Shown here: positions 8,121 to 15,798 of the stretch, one piece after another
Position numbering within the stretch: position 1 is the first letter of the stretch
Layout: every line of letters starts with the position of its first letter
DNA from: a methanogenic archaeon mixed culture ISO4-G1
Lineage (GTDB): Archaea; Thermoplasmatota; Thermoplasmata; Methanomassiliicoccales; Methanomethylophilaceae
Reading direction: 5' to 3'
Assembly (NCBI GenBank): GCA_001563305.1
Contig: CP013703.1
Span: forward strand, 1,165,773 to 1,229,772
DNA: 64,000 nucleotides
The notes under the pieces: model-generated
The model's input: only the letters and a program-made list of their open reading frames with translations
The model's database searches: none
Told to the model about the DNA's origin: nothing
Position numbers and translations under genes: made by a program

Positions 8121-8669
8121 TCACTCGATCTTCACGTCGCCCTTGCTGCTGAGGGTCTGCTTCCTCACGACGACTGCGTCCTTCAGGGCCTTTCCCATGG
8201 ACTTGAAGCCAGCCTCGATGACGTGGTGGTCGTCGAATCCGCGGATCACCAGTATGTGCAGGGTTATTCCTGCGGACATCGCGAAGCTCCTGAAGAAGTG
8301 CACATACAGCGGGTCGGGGCAATCCGCCTCGCAATAGGGCCTGTCCACGAGGTCCAGGGATGTCATGACCATGGCATCGTCCATGACGACCGTGGCGGTG
8401 GCCATCCTCTCGATGGGCTTGTCGCCGAGCGCGTCCTTGAAAGCTTTACCAAGGGTAATGGCCACGTCCTCGATCAGGTGGTGCTCGTTGTCACCGGACG
8501 CGGACATCTTGATGTCGAAGTCGGCGTACCTTGCGAGGGTCTCTACCATGTGCTTGAGGAACTGCAGGTCGCAATCGACCTCGAATTTGCCTTTCCCATC
8601 CAGATTGAGCTCGACCGAGACGTTCGTCTCCCTGGTCTCGCGTTTGATCTTAGCTATCCTTCCGGCCAT
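8121..8669 (-). CDS. hisB: Imidazoleglycerol-phosphate dehydratase HisB
   Basis: A 182-residue monofunctional IGP dehydratase, catalysing the manganese-dependent sixth step of histidine synthesis. The duplicated histidine motifs are present as [10 protein letters not shown] and [12 protein letters not shown], and the LDLVDRPY strand is conserved. First gene of the his operon. A TATA-like element (ttatatta, minus strand, about 8701-8708) lies upstream. I chose the ATG at 8667-8669 ([12 protein letters not shown]), which matches the usual HisB N terminus; in-frame starts lie 3 and 8 codons further upstream. Confidence 0.94.
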   Translation of the reverse strand: MAGRIAKIKRETRETNVSVELNLDGKGKFEVDCDLQFLKHMVETLARYADFDIKMSASGDNEHHLIEDVAITLGKAFKDALGDKPIERMATATVVMDDAMVMTSLDLVDRPYCEADCPDPLYVHFFRSFAMSAGITLHILVIRGFDDHHVIEAGFKSMGKALKDAVVVRKQTLSSKGDVKIE

Positions 8670-8724
8670 TTGTACCATCCTTGTGATTCGCATCTGTTTT
8701 AATATAATGTGCGCCCGCGAGGAT

Positions 8725-10794
8725 TCACTCGGAGACCTCGACCTCCACGGTGACCTCTACGGGCTCCGGGACGGGCTCCTCCGCGGGGGCCTCGGCAGGT
8801 GCCTCCTCCGCGGAGGCATCCTCGACCATGTCCTTCTTGTACTTCGCAGGCACGGGCACCCTTGCCGCAGTGGACTTGCCAGAGGGGTTCAGCGGGAGCA
8901 GCGCCTTCATGTACTTCTCCTTGGCCGGACAGTCGACGAAAGCGTACTCGAACACATCGCGGAGGGTCTCCATCGTGTAGATCTCCATCATGTCGTAGTA
9001 CTTCCTGTCGATCATGACGTCCTTCTCGTTCTCCTTGGGGATCAGTGCGACCTTGATTCCGGAGTTAGCCGCTGCCTCGAGCTTCGCGGTGACACCTCCG
9101 ATGGGCATGACCGTTCCCCTGACGTTCAGCGAACCGGTCATGGCCAGGTCCTGACGGATCGGGATGTTCTCCAATGCGGAGATGATGACCGTGGACATCG
9201 TGACCGATGCGCTGTCACCGTCGACACCGTCGTATGCCGCGACGTATTCCAGGTGGATGTCCAGACTGGACAGGTCCGTCTGGGTGTACTTCTTGATGAC
9301 GGCCGCTATGTTGTCGACGGCCTCCTGTGCTATCTTTCCGAGCTGACCGGTGGCGATGATCTTTCCGCCGTCCTTGCTGATGGAGGGTGTGACCTCCGCT
9401 GCCAGCGGCATGACCATTCCGGACATCTCCGAGGAGTTGCCGTTGGACAGGACGGCGAGACCGTTGATGAGACCGACCGCCTCTCCCTCGTTCTGGAAGA
9501 GCTTGTATCTCCTCATTCCCTCGATCTGCTTGTCCGCGATCTGCTGCTCCAGGCTGCGTGCGGTGGCCCTTGCGGCCATGACATGGTCGGACGTCACGAT
9601 CTTGTCTCCGTTGTTGACGGCCATGTCGCCGGCGATACGGATCAGTCCTCCGAGCTCCCTCATCCTGAGGGTGATCTCGCCCTTCTTTCCGGAACGGCGC
9701 TGACCCTCCCTGAGGATCTCCCCGACTGCATACTTGTCGAATGCGGGGATCTTGCCGTCCTTCTTGACCTCCTGGGCCACGAACCTGACGATGTTCATAC
9801 GGTTCTCGTCGGTATCCGGCATGTTGGTCTCCATGAACACCTCGTATCCGTATCCCCTTATCCTGGACCTGAGTGCGGGGTGCATCCCCTGGATGGCATC
9901 CAGGTTTCCTGCGCACACCAGGATGAAGTCGCACGGTACGGGCTCGGACTTGACGAGTGCTCCCGAGGAGCGCTCGGACTGTCCGGTGATGGACATCTTC
10001 TTCTCCTGCATAGCGGTGAGGATCGCCTGCTGGGATTCCATCCTGAGCAGGTTGATCTCGTCCAGATACAAGACTCCCTTGTTCGCCTTGTGGATGCATC
10101 CTGCCTCGATCCTGTCGTGCGAGGGCGTCTCGAGTCCTCCCGACTGGAACGGGTCGTGCCTGACGTCTCCCAACAGTGCTCCGGCGTGGGTACCGGTCGC
10201 GTCTATGAAAGGCGGCATGTCGCCCGGATCGTGTCCCACCAATACCTTGGGCACGATGGAGACCTCGGTCCTCTGCTGCATGGGGTTCCTAAACAGTATC
10301 AGTATGAGGAACACCCCCATGAAGGCCATCAGGGCCACGGTGTATCCGAAATACAGGGCGCCGACCAGACCGAGGGCCAGCAGCGCTATGCAGATGTAGA
10401 TGTAGGCGTTGTTCTTCTGATTCTTCTGGGCCGCGGCGGCGATCTTCTGCTCCGCAACGACGGCCTTTCCCTTTCCCGCCGGGAAGGTCCTTATCCTGGG
10501 TTCGTTGAAATCCTCGGGGTTGTGATAGGCAACGATATCCTCAAGTGCCTCCTTGGGAAGGTATTCCACCATCGAGTTGGCCAGCATGGATTTTCCTGTT
10601 CCGGGCTCTCCGATCAGCATCACATGCCTCTTCTGGAGCGCCGCCTTGCGCATAATCTCCACTGCCCTGTCCTGTCCGATGACACGGTCTGCCATCATCT
10701 CAGGGATCTCGATATCGTCCGTCGATTCGAAGGACTGCTGGTCTACCCATGCCTCCACCGACAGCTTTGATCTCTCCTTGTCCGTATCTGTCAT
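8725..10794 (-). CDS. lonB: Membrane-anchored archaeal Lon protease (LonB)
   Basis: A 689-residue ATP-dependent protease of the archaeal LonB type. The AAA+ module starts with Walker A GEPGTGKS (residues 62-69). Two transmembrane helices (about 131-168) are inserted between Walker A and Walker B (LYLDEINLL, about 242-250), which anchors the hexamer at the inner face of the membrane. The C-terminal protease domain contains the Ser-Lys dyad: GDSAS (Ser528) and GGVTAKLEAA (Lys571). After about residue 630 comes a tail rich in Pro, Glu, Ala and Val that lies outside the conserved protease and is probably disordered. Monocistronic, 18 nt ahead of the next gene on the same strand. It would degrade misfolded membrane and soluble proteins. 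Confidence 0.96.
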   Translation of the reverse strand: MTDTDKERSKLSVEAWVDQQSFESTDDIEIPEMMADRVIGQDRAVEIMRKAALQKRHVMLIGEPGTGKSMLANSMVEYLPKEALEDIVAYHNPEDFNEPRIRTFPAGKGKAVVAEQKIAAAAQKNQKNNAYIYICIALLALGLVGALYFGYTVALMAFMGVFLILILFRNPMQQRTEVSIVPKVLVGHDPGDMPPFIDATGTHAGALLGDVRHDPFQSGGLETPSHDRIEAGCIHKANKGVLYLDEINLLRMESQQAILTAMQEKKMSITGQSERSSGALVKSEPVPCDFILVCAGNLDAIQGMHPALRSRIRGYGYEVFMETNMPDTDENRMNIVRFVAQEVKKDGKIPAFDKYAVGEILREGQRRSGKKGEITLRMRELGGLIRIAGDMAVNNGDKIVTSDHVMAARATARSLEQQIADKQIEGMRRYKLFQNEGEAVGLINGLAVLSNGNSSEMSGMVMPLAAEVTPSISKDGGKIIATGQLGKIAQEAVDNIAAVIKKYTQTDLSSLDIHLEYVAAYDGVDGDSASVTMSTVIISALENIPIRQDLAMTGSLNVRGTVMPIGGVTAKLEAAANSGIKVALIPKENEKDVMIDRKYYDMMEIYTMETLRDVFEYAFVDCPAKEKYMKALLPLNPSGKSTAARVPVPAKYKKDMVEDASAEEAPAEAPAEEPVPEPVEVTVEVEVSE

Positions 10795-10812
10795 TTTAAC
10801 CCCGTTCTCATT

Positions 10813-11874
10813 TCATTTGTTGAGCTTCGCCGCATACAGCAAAGCCGCGACGACGATCACGACTATGACCGTCATCAGTATCATTTCACCGTAAAGTTCT
10901 ATGAAGGAAGGACCGCCCTCCCTCACGTACTTGCCTTCCGCCACCTGGGGGGAGCTCAGAGAGTTGTCCCCGATGACGTCCAGGTCCACCTTGTACCAGG
11001 CCGAGGCCGAATGGGTGATCCCGTCCGCGGCCACATCGGTCATGTATCCGACCATGCCCATCTCGACCGCGTATGTAGGGTCGACGATGAACCACTGGTA
11101 CACGCTCTTCCCGTCCAGGTCCCCTTTCAGATAGACCTCGTTCCAGACGTTCAGAGTCTCTTCCTTCGCCAGATGGCTCACTCCCGTGACCGCCACGGAT
11201 TTGATCCCGTTGATCGCGCAGAGGTGGTTGAATGCCTGCGCTATGCCGGCCGATGTCGACTTCTTCTCGACGAGGGCCCCGTACATGTTGCTGACCGTGC
11301 CCTCCGCATCCTTCTGGTACACCACCCTGTTGAGGTAAGAAAGGATACTCTGAACCTTCTCGGAGTCCGTATTACCCGTGACCTTAATCGTCTTGACGGC
11401 GTCATCCAGCTTCTTCATCGAATCCGCGGTTATGCCGTTCGGGACGGACAGCGGGAACGCAACTCCTGTAGCTGCGTAGTACACAGAACCGGACTCGCTA
11501 ACGGTCCTCGTCTCAAGATGCACGTCGACCGCGACGCCCGAGACCGGGTAGTTCCATATGTACGGCACCGCTGGACATGAGAGGTAGACCGTGGCGAGGG
11601 CATCCCTCACGATCGCCTTCGCGTACGACTCCGCGTCCCCAGATTCGTTGAACAGGCACAGGTCCTTCTCCTCGAAGCCGACATCGAAATGGATTGTGGT
11701 GTCGGCGACCGACGTGGCGGACGAGACGCTGTTGTACACCGCCTGTCCGTTCGCATCGAGTTGGGAATAGTACCTGAAGACATCGGAATCCTCGGCGTCG
11801 GCCAGTGCAGCGGGGATGACCGCTAGCGAAGCTAACACCATGATAACGACAACGATGCCTGCCTTGGGCTCCAT
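10813..11874 (-). CDS. Surface-anchored transglutaminase-like protein with degenerate catalytic site
   Basis: A 353-residue protein with an N-terminal signal segment (VVVIMVLASLAVIPAALA), an extracellular region and a C-terminal membrane anchor (MTVIVVIVVAALLYAAKL). The middle has the transglutaminase-like core pattern: YGALVEKKSTSAGIAQAF, ASN-rich helix, SVAVTGVSH, NVWNEVYL and WFIVDPTY. In active members the first block carries the nucleophilic Cys, the fourth the His of HAWN and the last the Asp. Here Cys is replaced by Ser and His by Asn; only Asp remains. It is therefore probably a binding or structural protein rather than a protease or amidase. Cleaved or tethered, it faces the outside of the cell. 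Role unknown. Confidence 0.7.
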   Translation of the reverse strand: MEPKAGIVVVIMVLASLAVIPAALADAEDSDVFRYYSQLDANGQAVYNSVSSATSVADTTIHFDVGFEEKDLCLFNESGDAESYAKAIVRDALATVYLSCPAVPYIWNYPVSGVAVDVHLETRTVSESGSVYYAATGVAFPLSVPNGITADSMKKLDDAVKTIKVTGNTDSEKVQSILSYLNRVVYQKDAEGTVSNMYGALVEKKSTSAGIAQAFNHLCAINGIKSVAVTGVSHLAKEETLNVWNEVYLKGDLDGKSVYQWFIVDPTYAVEMGMVGYMTDVAADGITHSASAWYKVDLDVIGDNSLSSPQVAEGKYVREGGPSFIELYGEMILMTVIVVIVVAALLYAAKLNK

Positions 11875-11904
11875 ACGCCTACCAACGCGCCCTTATTTTT
11901 AATA

Positions 11905-12615
11905 TTATCTTACGGATGCTCGGACATGGCGCGACTTCTTCAGTTCCCTGAGCGATTCCTTGTCCTCATCGGACACCCTGTAGGACTCGCATATCTTCTG
12001 AATGGACTTACCGAAGACCCAGTCGTCCATTTTTCCGGATTCCAGGACTGCCCTCGTCCTTTCCGGGAACTTGATGTAGCAGAACGATGCGGCCCATGCG
12101 GCGCCCATCCTGTAGTAGTATCCCTCATGACGGTACCCTTCTATGTCGGCCAACAGCCTGTCCACATGTTTATCGTCCAGGAAATGGCTCATGCGCATGA
12201 TCAGCGAGACTCTCATGCGATATTCCGAACCTGAATCCATCAGGGATGCGAAATAGTCATGGACCTTCTCGGCATCCTTCGCGGAGACCTTCCAGCTCTG
12301 ACACAGCGTGTCACTTACGGACCAGTTGTCGATGATGTCCAGGAATCCCTCGGTGTATTGGATCCTGCGCTCCGTATCCATCGGTGCGGTGGCAATCACA
12401 AGTCCCTTCAGGATCTCCTCCTCGAAGCATGCTGGCACATTTTCCAGGAAGGATTCCCAATCATCCTTCACAATGAGCCTCGCGATCTCCCTCAGCCTGG
12501 GGATGCGGACACCTTTTATGCCCTCCTTCCCTGGGATGAGCTTGGATGAGAACCTTGCATAATCCGGTTCAGCATATTCATCGATCAGCGAACGGTAATC
12601 GATCAATGTCCACAC
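11905..12615 (-). CDS. DNA alkylation repair protein (AlkD-like HEAT-repeat family)
   Basis: A 236-residue all-helical protein of the DNA alkylation repair/AlkD superfamily, in which HEAT-like repeats cradle DNA and excise N3- or N7-alkylated purines. Recognisable blocks are KLIPGKEGIKGVRIPRLREIAR near the N terminus (given here as a pattern around residues 26-46), DNWSVSDTLCQSWK (about 97-110), and helical pairs to the end; DxW motifs of the substrate pocket appear as DNWSVSD. The start is a GTG at 12613-12615 overlapping ogt by 38 nt; a TTG three codons later is the alternative. One of the few genes here ending in TAA. The overlap makes an alkylation-damage operon with ogt. Confidence 0.82.
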   Translation of the reverse strand: MWTLIDYRSLIDEYAEPDYARFSSKLIPGKEGIKGVRIPRLREIARLIVKDDWESFLENVPACFEEEILKGLVIATAPMDTERRIQYTEGFLDIIDNWSVSDTLCQSWKVSAKDAEKVHDYFASLMDSGSEYRMRVSLIMRMSHFLDDKHVDRLLADIEGYRHEGYYYRMGAAWAASFCYIKFPERTRAVLESGKMDDWVFGKSIQKICESYRVSDEDKESLRELKKSRHVRASVR

Positions 12616-13075
12616 CCTCCAGGGTCAGAAGCTTCCTCTTCAGCGACACCCCTCCGGAATAGTTGCCTATGTCCCCGGACGAGGGCACGACCCTGTGGCA
12701 GGGCACGAGTATGGGCATGGGGTTCTCGGCGCATGCAGTCCCGACCGCACGATAGGAATTCGGATACCCTATCTGCTCCGCGATCTGCTTGTAGGTGCGG
12801 ACCTCTCCGTACGGGATCCTGTTCAGCTCCTCCATCACCCTGGACCTGAAATCGGAACCGTCGTAACGGAGATCCAGGTCGAACTCCTTCCTCTTCCCGG
12901 CCAGATACTCGTTGATCTGAGCCGCGGCCTCCTTCAGGGCAGGGGTCTCGCACTGGTCCATGGCCGGCAGGTTGCTGCAGGGAAGGTACACTCCGGTGAT
13001 CATGCCCTCACCGTCCTCAGTGATGCTGATCGTCCCGACAAGGGTCAGAAAGGAGAAGATGCAATTCCCGCGCAT
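12578..13075 (-). CDS. ogt: Methylated-DNA--protein-cysteine methyltransferase
   Basis: A 165-residue O6-alkylguanine-DNA alkyltransferase, a suicide repair protein. The active-site PCHRV motif lies at about residues 128-132, followed by the YSGGVSLKRKLLTLEG tail; the helix-turn-helix block with the arginine finger is RIPYGEVRTYKQIAEQIG...SYRAVG. I moved the start to the ATG at 13073-13075 (MRGNCIFSF), with a TATA-like element (cctaaatacc, minus strand, about 13097-13106) about 25 nt upstream; the longer open frame adds 26 residues unlike the family. First gene of the two-gene alkylation-repair operon. Confidence 0.93.
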   Translation of the reverse strand: MRGNCIFSFLTLVGTISITEDGEGMITGVYLPCSNLPAMDQCETPALKEAAAQINEYLAGKRKEFDLDLRYDGSDFRSRVMEELNRIPYGEVRTYKQIAEQIGYPNSYRAVGTACAENPMPILVPCHRVVPSSGDIGNYSGGVSLKRKLLTLEGVDIDRLPFADR

Positions 13076-13191
13076 GAATCCGGAACGGCCCAGAGGGTAT
13101 TTAGGTTTGGCCAAGGGATTGCTGGGCTTTGAAGAAACTTCTGATTTCGTCAAAGCAAGTCTATATTATAACAGAGATTTATCGAGAAATC

Positions 13192-13830
13192 ATGAAAGTA
13201 TCCTATCCGGACCTCATCGGAATCCTGTCCGCTACCGAAGGGCTCTCACTCGTTCCGGGCGGAGAGGAGCGCTCCATGACCCGGTTCTGCGGCGAAAGTT
13301 ACCGTGGATATCCCTGCTTCAAATACACGTTGCCGGAAGGATACGATGCGGACTGCGTCTCGGAGATCTGTGCTTTACAGATCATCGCCTGCAAAGATGC
13401 CATCACCGTATCGGCAGAAGGGCATGGGGTGCTCTCCGTATATCCTCCGGGAGCCAAGGTGAGCACCGCAAAGTTCGTTCTAAAGGGAGGGTTCGGTCTG
13501 GTCAGGAAATGCGGTTTAAAGATTCTGGGCAGGCTGACATCCTATGAGAATTACTGCGTGGGTATGATGAAGAGGCACATCGATGCGGATACTTGGTACA
13601 TCGCGAACCTGGCCGTCGACCCCTTATATCAGAACAGGGGCCTGGCAAGAAAGATGTTGGATCCTTTCTTCGATTACTTCGATGAGATCGGGTCCTCTGC
13701 ATATCTGGAGACACATTCCGCATCTAACGTCCCCTTCTACGAGCATTTCGGTTTCGAATTGGTCGAAACCGGAAAGCTCCCCGGCACCGATGTAACGCAT
13801 TACGGGATGCTCAGAACGCCCAAACGCTGA
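13192..13830 (+). CDS. GNAT-family N-acetyltransferase
   Basis: A 212-residue protein whose C-terminal half is a GNAT fold: motif A is seen as WYIANLAVDPLYQNRGLARKML (spanning about residues 140-161, with the Q-x-x-G-x-A acetyl-CoA loop), followed by YLETHSASNVPFYEHFGFE, the usual beta4/beta5 splay. The N-terminal about 110 residues have no clear motif. The chosen ATG at 13192 lies about 25 nt after a TATA-like run (ctatattataac, 13161-13172). Substrate unknown: small molecules are as likely as proteins. Confidence 0.8.
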   Translation: MKVSYPDLIGILSATEGLSLVPGGEERSMTRFCGESYRGYPCFKYTLPEGYDADCVSEICALQIIACKDAITVSAEGHGVLSVYPPGAKVSTAKFVLKGGFGLVRKCGLKILGRLTSYENYCVGMMKRHIDADTWYIANLAVDPLYQNRGLARKMLDPFFDYFDEIGSSAYLETHSASNVPFYEHFGFELVETGKLPGTDVTHYGMLRTPKR

Positions 13831-13984
13831 ATCCGCATATGGGGCTGCCGACCGGGAGCCGAATCCCTGTCCTAAGCATCTGTCAACCAGAAGAAGATTA
13901 AATGTTTCAATGAGGGTTTCCTTGAAGCAGATTGCTGAATAAGTCTAAATCCCGTGTTGGCATACTGTCTTTCGAGGTTACGAC

Positions 13985-14524
13985 ATGGAACTAAAAGGAT
14001 CCAAGACAGAGGCCAACCTTATGGCCGCATTCGCAGGTGAGAGCCAGGCGAGGAACAAGTACACATATTTCGCATCCCAGGCCAAGAAAGAGGGCTACGA
14101 GCAGATCGCAGACATCTTCCTTGAGACCGCAGAGAACGAGAAGGAGCACGCCAAGATCTGGTTCAAACAGCTCCACGACGGAAAGATCCCCAAGACAGTC
14201 GAGAACCTTAAGGCCGCAGCGGAGGGAGAGAACTACGAGTACACCACAATGTACAAGGAGTTCGCGGAGACCGCGAAGGCAGAAGGTTTCGTCGAGATCG
14301 CTAAGCTCTTTGAGATGGTCGGAGACATCGAGAAGGAGCACGAGCAGAGATACCTGGCACTTCTGAAGAACATCGAGGAAGGCGTCGTATTCAAGAAGGA
14401 CAAGGTCGTCATGTGGAAATGCCGCAACTGCGGATACATCCACGTCGGCGAGGAAGCCCCCGTGGTCTGTCCCGTCTGCAAACACGCCCAGTCCTTCTTC
14501 GAGGTCAGGGCAACCAACTGGTGA
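13985..14524 (+). CDS. rbr: Rubrerythrin
   Basis: A 179-residue non-haem di-iron peroxidase of the oxidative-stress defence of anaerobes. The N-terminal ferritin-like four-helix domain (about residues 1-140) carries the repeated E-x-x-H ligands ([26 protein letters not shown]). The C-terminal rubredoxin domain has two Cys pairs: CRNCGY and CPVCKH. It would reduce hydrogen peroxide with electrons from rubredoxin or NADH-dependent partners. Monocistronic, with a 154-nt upstream region holding a TATA-like element (gtctaaatccc) and a strong stem-loop terminator behind it. Confidence 0.96.
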   Translation: MELKGSKTEANLMAAFAGESQARNKYTYFASQAKKEGYEQIADIFLETAENEKEHAKIWFKQLHDGKIPKTVENLKAAAEGENYEYTTMYKEFAETAKAEGFVEIAKLFEMVGDIEKEHEQRYLALLKNIEEGVVFKKDKVVMWKCRNCGYIHVGEEAPVVCPVCKHAQSFFEVRATNW

Positions 14525-14533
14525 TTTTCCAAT

Positions 14534-14566
14534 CCCCGCCGGTCATCGGCGGGGTCCAACCTTTTT
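14534..14566 (+). terminator. Stem-loop terminator of rubrerythrin
   Basis: Perfect 8-bp stem CCCCGCCG-gtcat-CGGCGGGG (14534-14554) followed by a run of five T residues (ccttttt). Confidence 0.7.
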
Positions 14567-14623
14567 CCATCGTTTTGGATTATATCCGATCTTGACTCTC
14601 CGGACAGGATGCACTCCCGGATG

Positions 14624-15106
14624 TCATTCGAGCGTGAATACCGCGGTAACATTCGGTCTGTCGAGCATTCCCCTGATCTCCGAAGCGGACATCCCAGTGA
14701 TCTTTCCCAGTTTTGTGAAGCTGTATGAATTATTGTCGAAGTAGAGGCATATCTGGACACCGTTGTACAGGACGATATCTCCTAGACCAACATCGATCAA
14801 GGAGTCGTTCCTGACGATGGATTTCACCATGCTTCCCGTCTGCTCGAAACCACCGTATCTTTGCATCTCAACGATCATCCCATCCTTGGCCAGCTTTTTT
14901 ATCGCATCCACCGAAGGATTATCCTCCCAGTTCACATCCACCTTCTTTCCGTCGACCGTCATCAACAGTGCCATGCCATCCACCTTCGGACTCACAGGGT
15001 CATCCTCGTCCGTACCAGGACCGTTACTTTGAGAATACCATATTCCAATACACGCCGCAGAAAGAACGATTGCTGCGGCAACCGCGACGATGACCGTTCT
15101 GTTCAC
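14624..15106 (-). CDS. Exported cyclophilin-like-fold protein
   Basis: A protein of about 160 residues with an N-terminal hydrophobic segment (VIVAVAAAIVLSAACIG; the LSAAC could serve as a lipobox-like site) and a C-terminal domain of about 115 residues with the cyclophilin-like beta-barrel pattern found in small exported proteins: V(D)GKKVDVNWEDNPSVDAIKKL, GDIVLYNGVQICLYFDNNSYS-type strands, FTKLGKI. I placed the start at a GTG (15104-15106) because the TATA-like element aggttataac (about 15129-15138, minus strand) lies about 25 nt upstream, whereas the longest frame would begin inside or before this promoter. Function unknown; homologues are often lipoproteins near redox genes. Confidence 0.65.
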   Translation of the reverse strand: MNRTVIVAVAAAIVLSAACIGIWYSQSNGPGTDEDDPVSPKVDGMALLMTVDGKKVDVNWEDNPSVDAIKKLAKDGMIVEMQRYGGFEQTGSMVKSIVRNDSLIDVGLGDIVLYNGVQICLYFDNNSYSFTKLGKITGMSASEIRGMLDRPNVTAVFTLE

Positions 15107-15183
15107 GATATGAACAATATCCGTGACGTTATAACCTTTGAGTCGGGAAAAGAAGGTTATCTGTACAATGACATCCACTGGTC

Positions 15184-15768
15184 ATGAGCGACAGGAATGT
15201 GGATCCCGAGCTGGAAAGGCTGATAGCGGATCTGAATGCTGGAAAGACCACAACGAGCGAGAGCGGACAGAGCGTGCTGAGGAAATACGCCCGTGAAGCA
15301 CAGATGGTCACGGCCAGGATGAACACGGGATTCCACGAGGAAGATGAACTGCGCGAACTGATGTCCGAACTCATAGGGAAGGATGTTCCGGACGACTTCT
15401 GCCTGTTCCCGCCGATCTACGCCGATTTCGGAAAGAACATCACGATCGGCAAAGGCGTTTTCATCAACTCGGGGTGCTGTTTCCAGGACCAGGGCGGCAT
15501 ATCCATAGGAGACGGATGTTTCATCGGGCATCAGGTGGTGTTCGCAACGATCGACCACAGTCTGGAACCCGAGCACAGGCATGACAACTACGTCTCCCCG
15601 ATAAGACTGGGGAAGAACGTATGGGTGGGCTCCCATGCCACGATCCTGCGCGGAGTGAATATCGGCGACAATGCCGTGATAGCGGCCGGTGCTGTAGTGA
15701 ACAGGGATGTGCCCGCTAACACGGTGGTCGGGGGAGTCCCGGCTAAGGTCATCAAGCAAATCGGATGA
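15184..15768 (+). CDS. Sugar/maltose O-acetyltransferase (left-handed beta-helix family)
   Basis: A 194-residue hexapeptide-repeat acyltransferase of the LacA/Maa/NodL group. The C-terminal left-handed parallel beta-helix is visible as hexads (ITIGKGVFINSGCCFQDQ, ISIGDGCFIGHQV, RLGKNVWVGSHATIL, VNIGDNAVIAAGAVV), and the catalytic His lies in ATIDHSLEPEHR. The closing VPANTVVGGVPAKVI segment is typical. It transfers acetyl from acetyl-CoA to a sugar hydroxyl; the acceptor is unknown. It is divergent from the cyclophilin-like gene and convergent with fttA. Confidence 0.9.
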   Translation: MSDRNVDPELERLIADLNAGKTTTSESGQSVLRKYAREAQMVTARMNTGFHEEDELRELMSELIGKDVPDDFCLFPPIYADFGKNITIGKGVFINSGCCFQDQGGISIGDGCFIGHQVVFATIDHSLEPEHRHDNYVSPIRLGKNVWVGSHATILRGVNIGDNAVIAAGAVVNRDVPANTVVGGVPAKVIKQIG

Positions 15769-15798
15769 CGGGCCTGATGCCCCTGCCCGGTATAACGC

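Noticed and set aside
8365-10770. Open frame of 801 codons on the plus strand
   Set aside because: It lies wholly antisense to lonB and hisB, which show clear catalytic motifs; the frame exists because of high GC and biased codon use.
13831-13984. Possible small RNA upstream of rubrerythrin
   Set aside because: The 154-nt gap has only AT-rich promoter-like elements; no stable structure or terminator inside it was seen.
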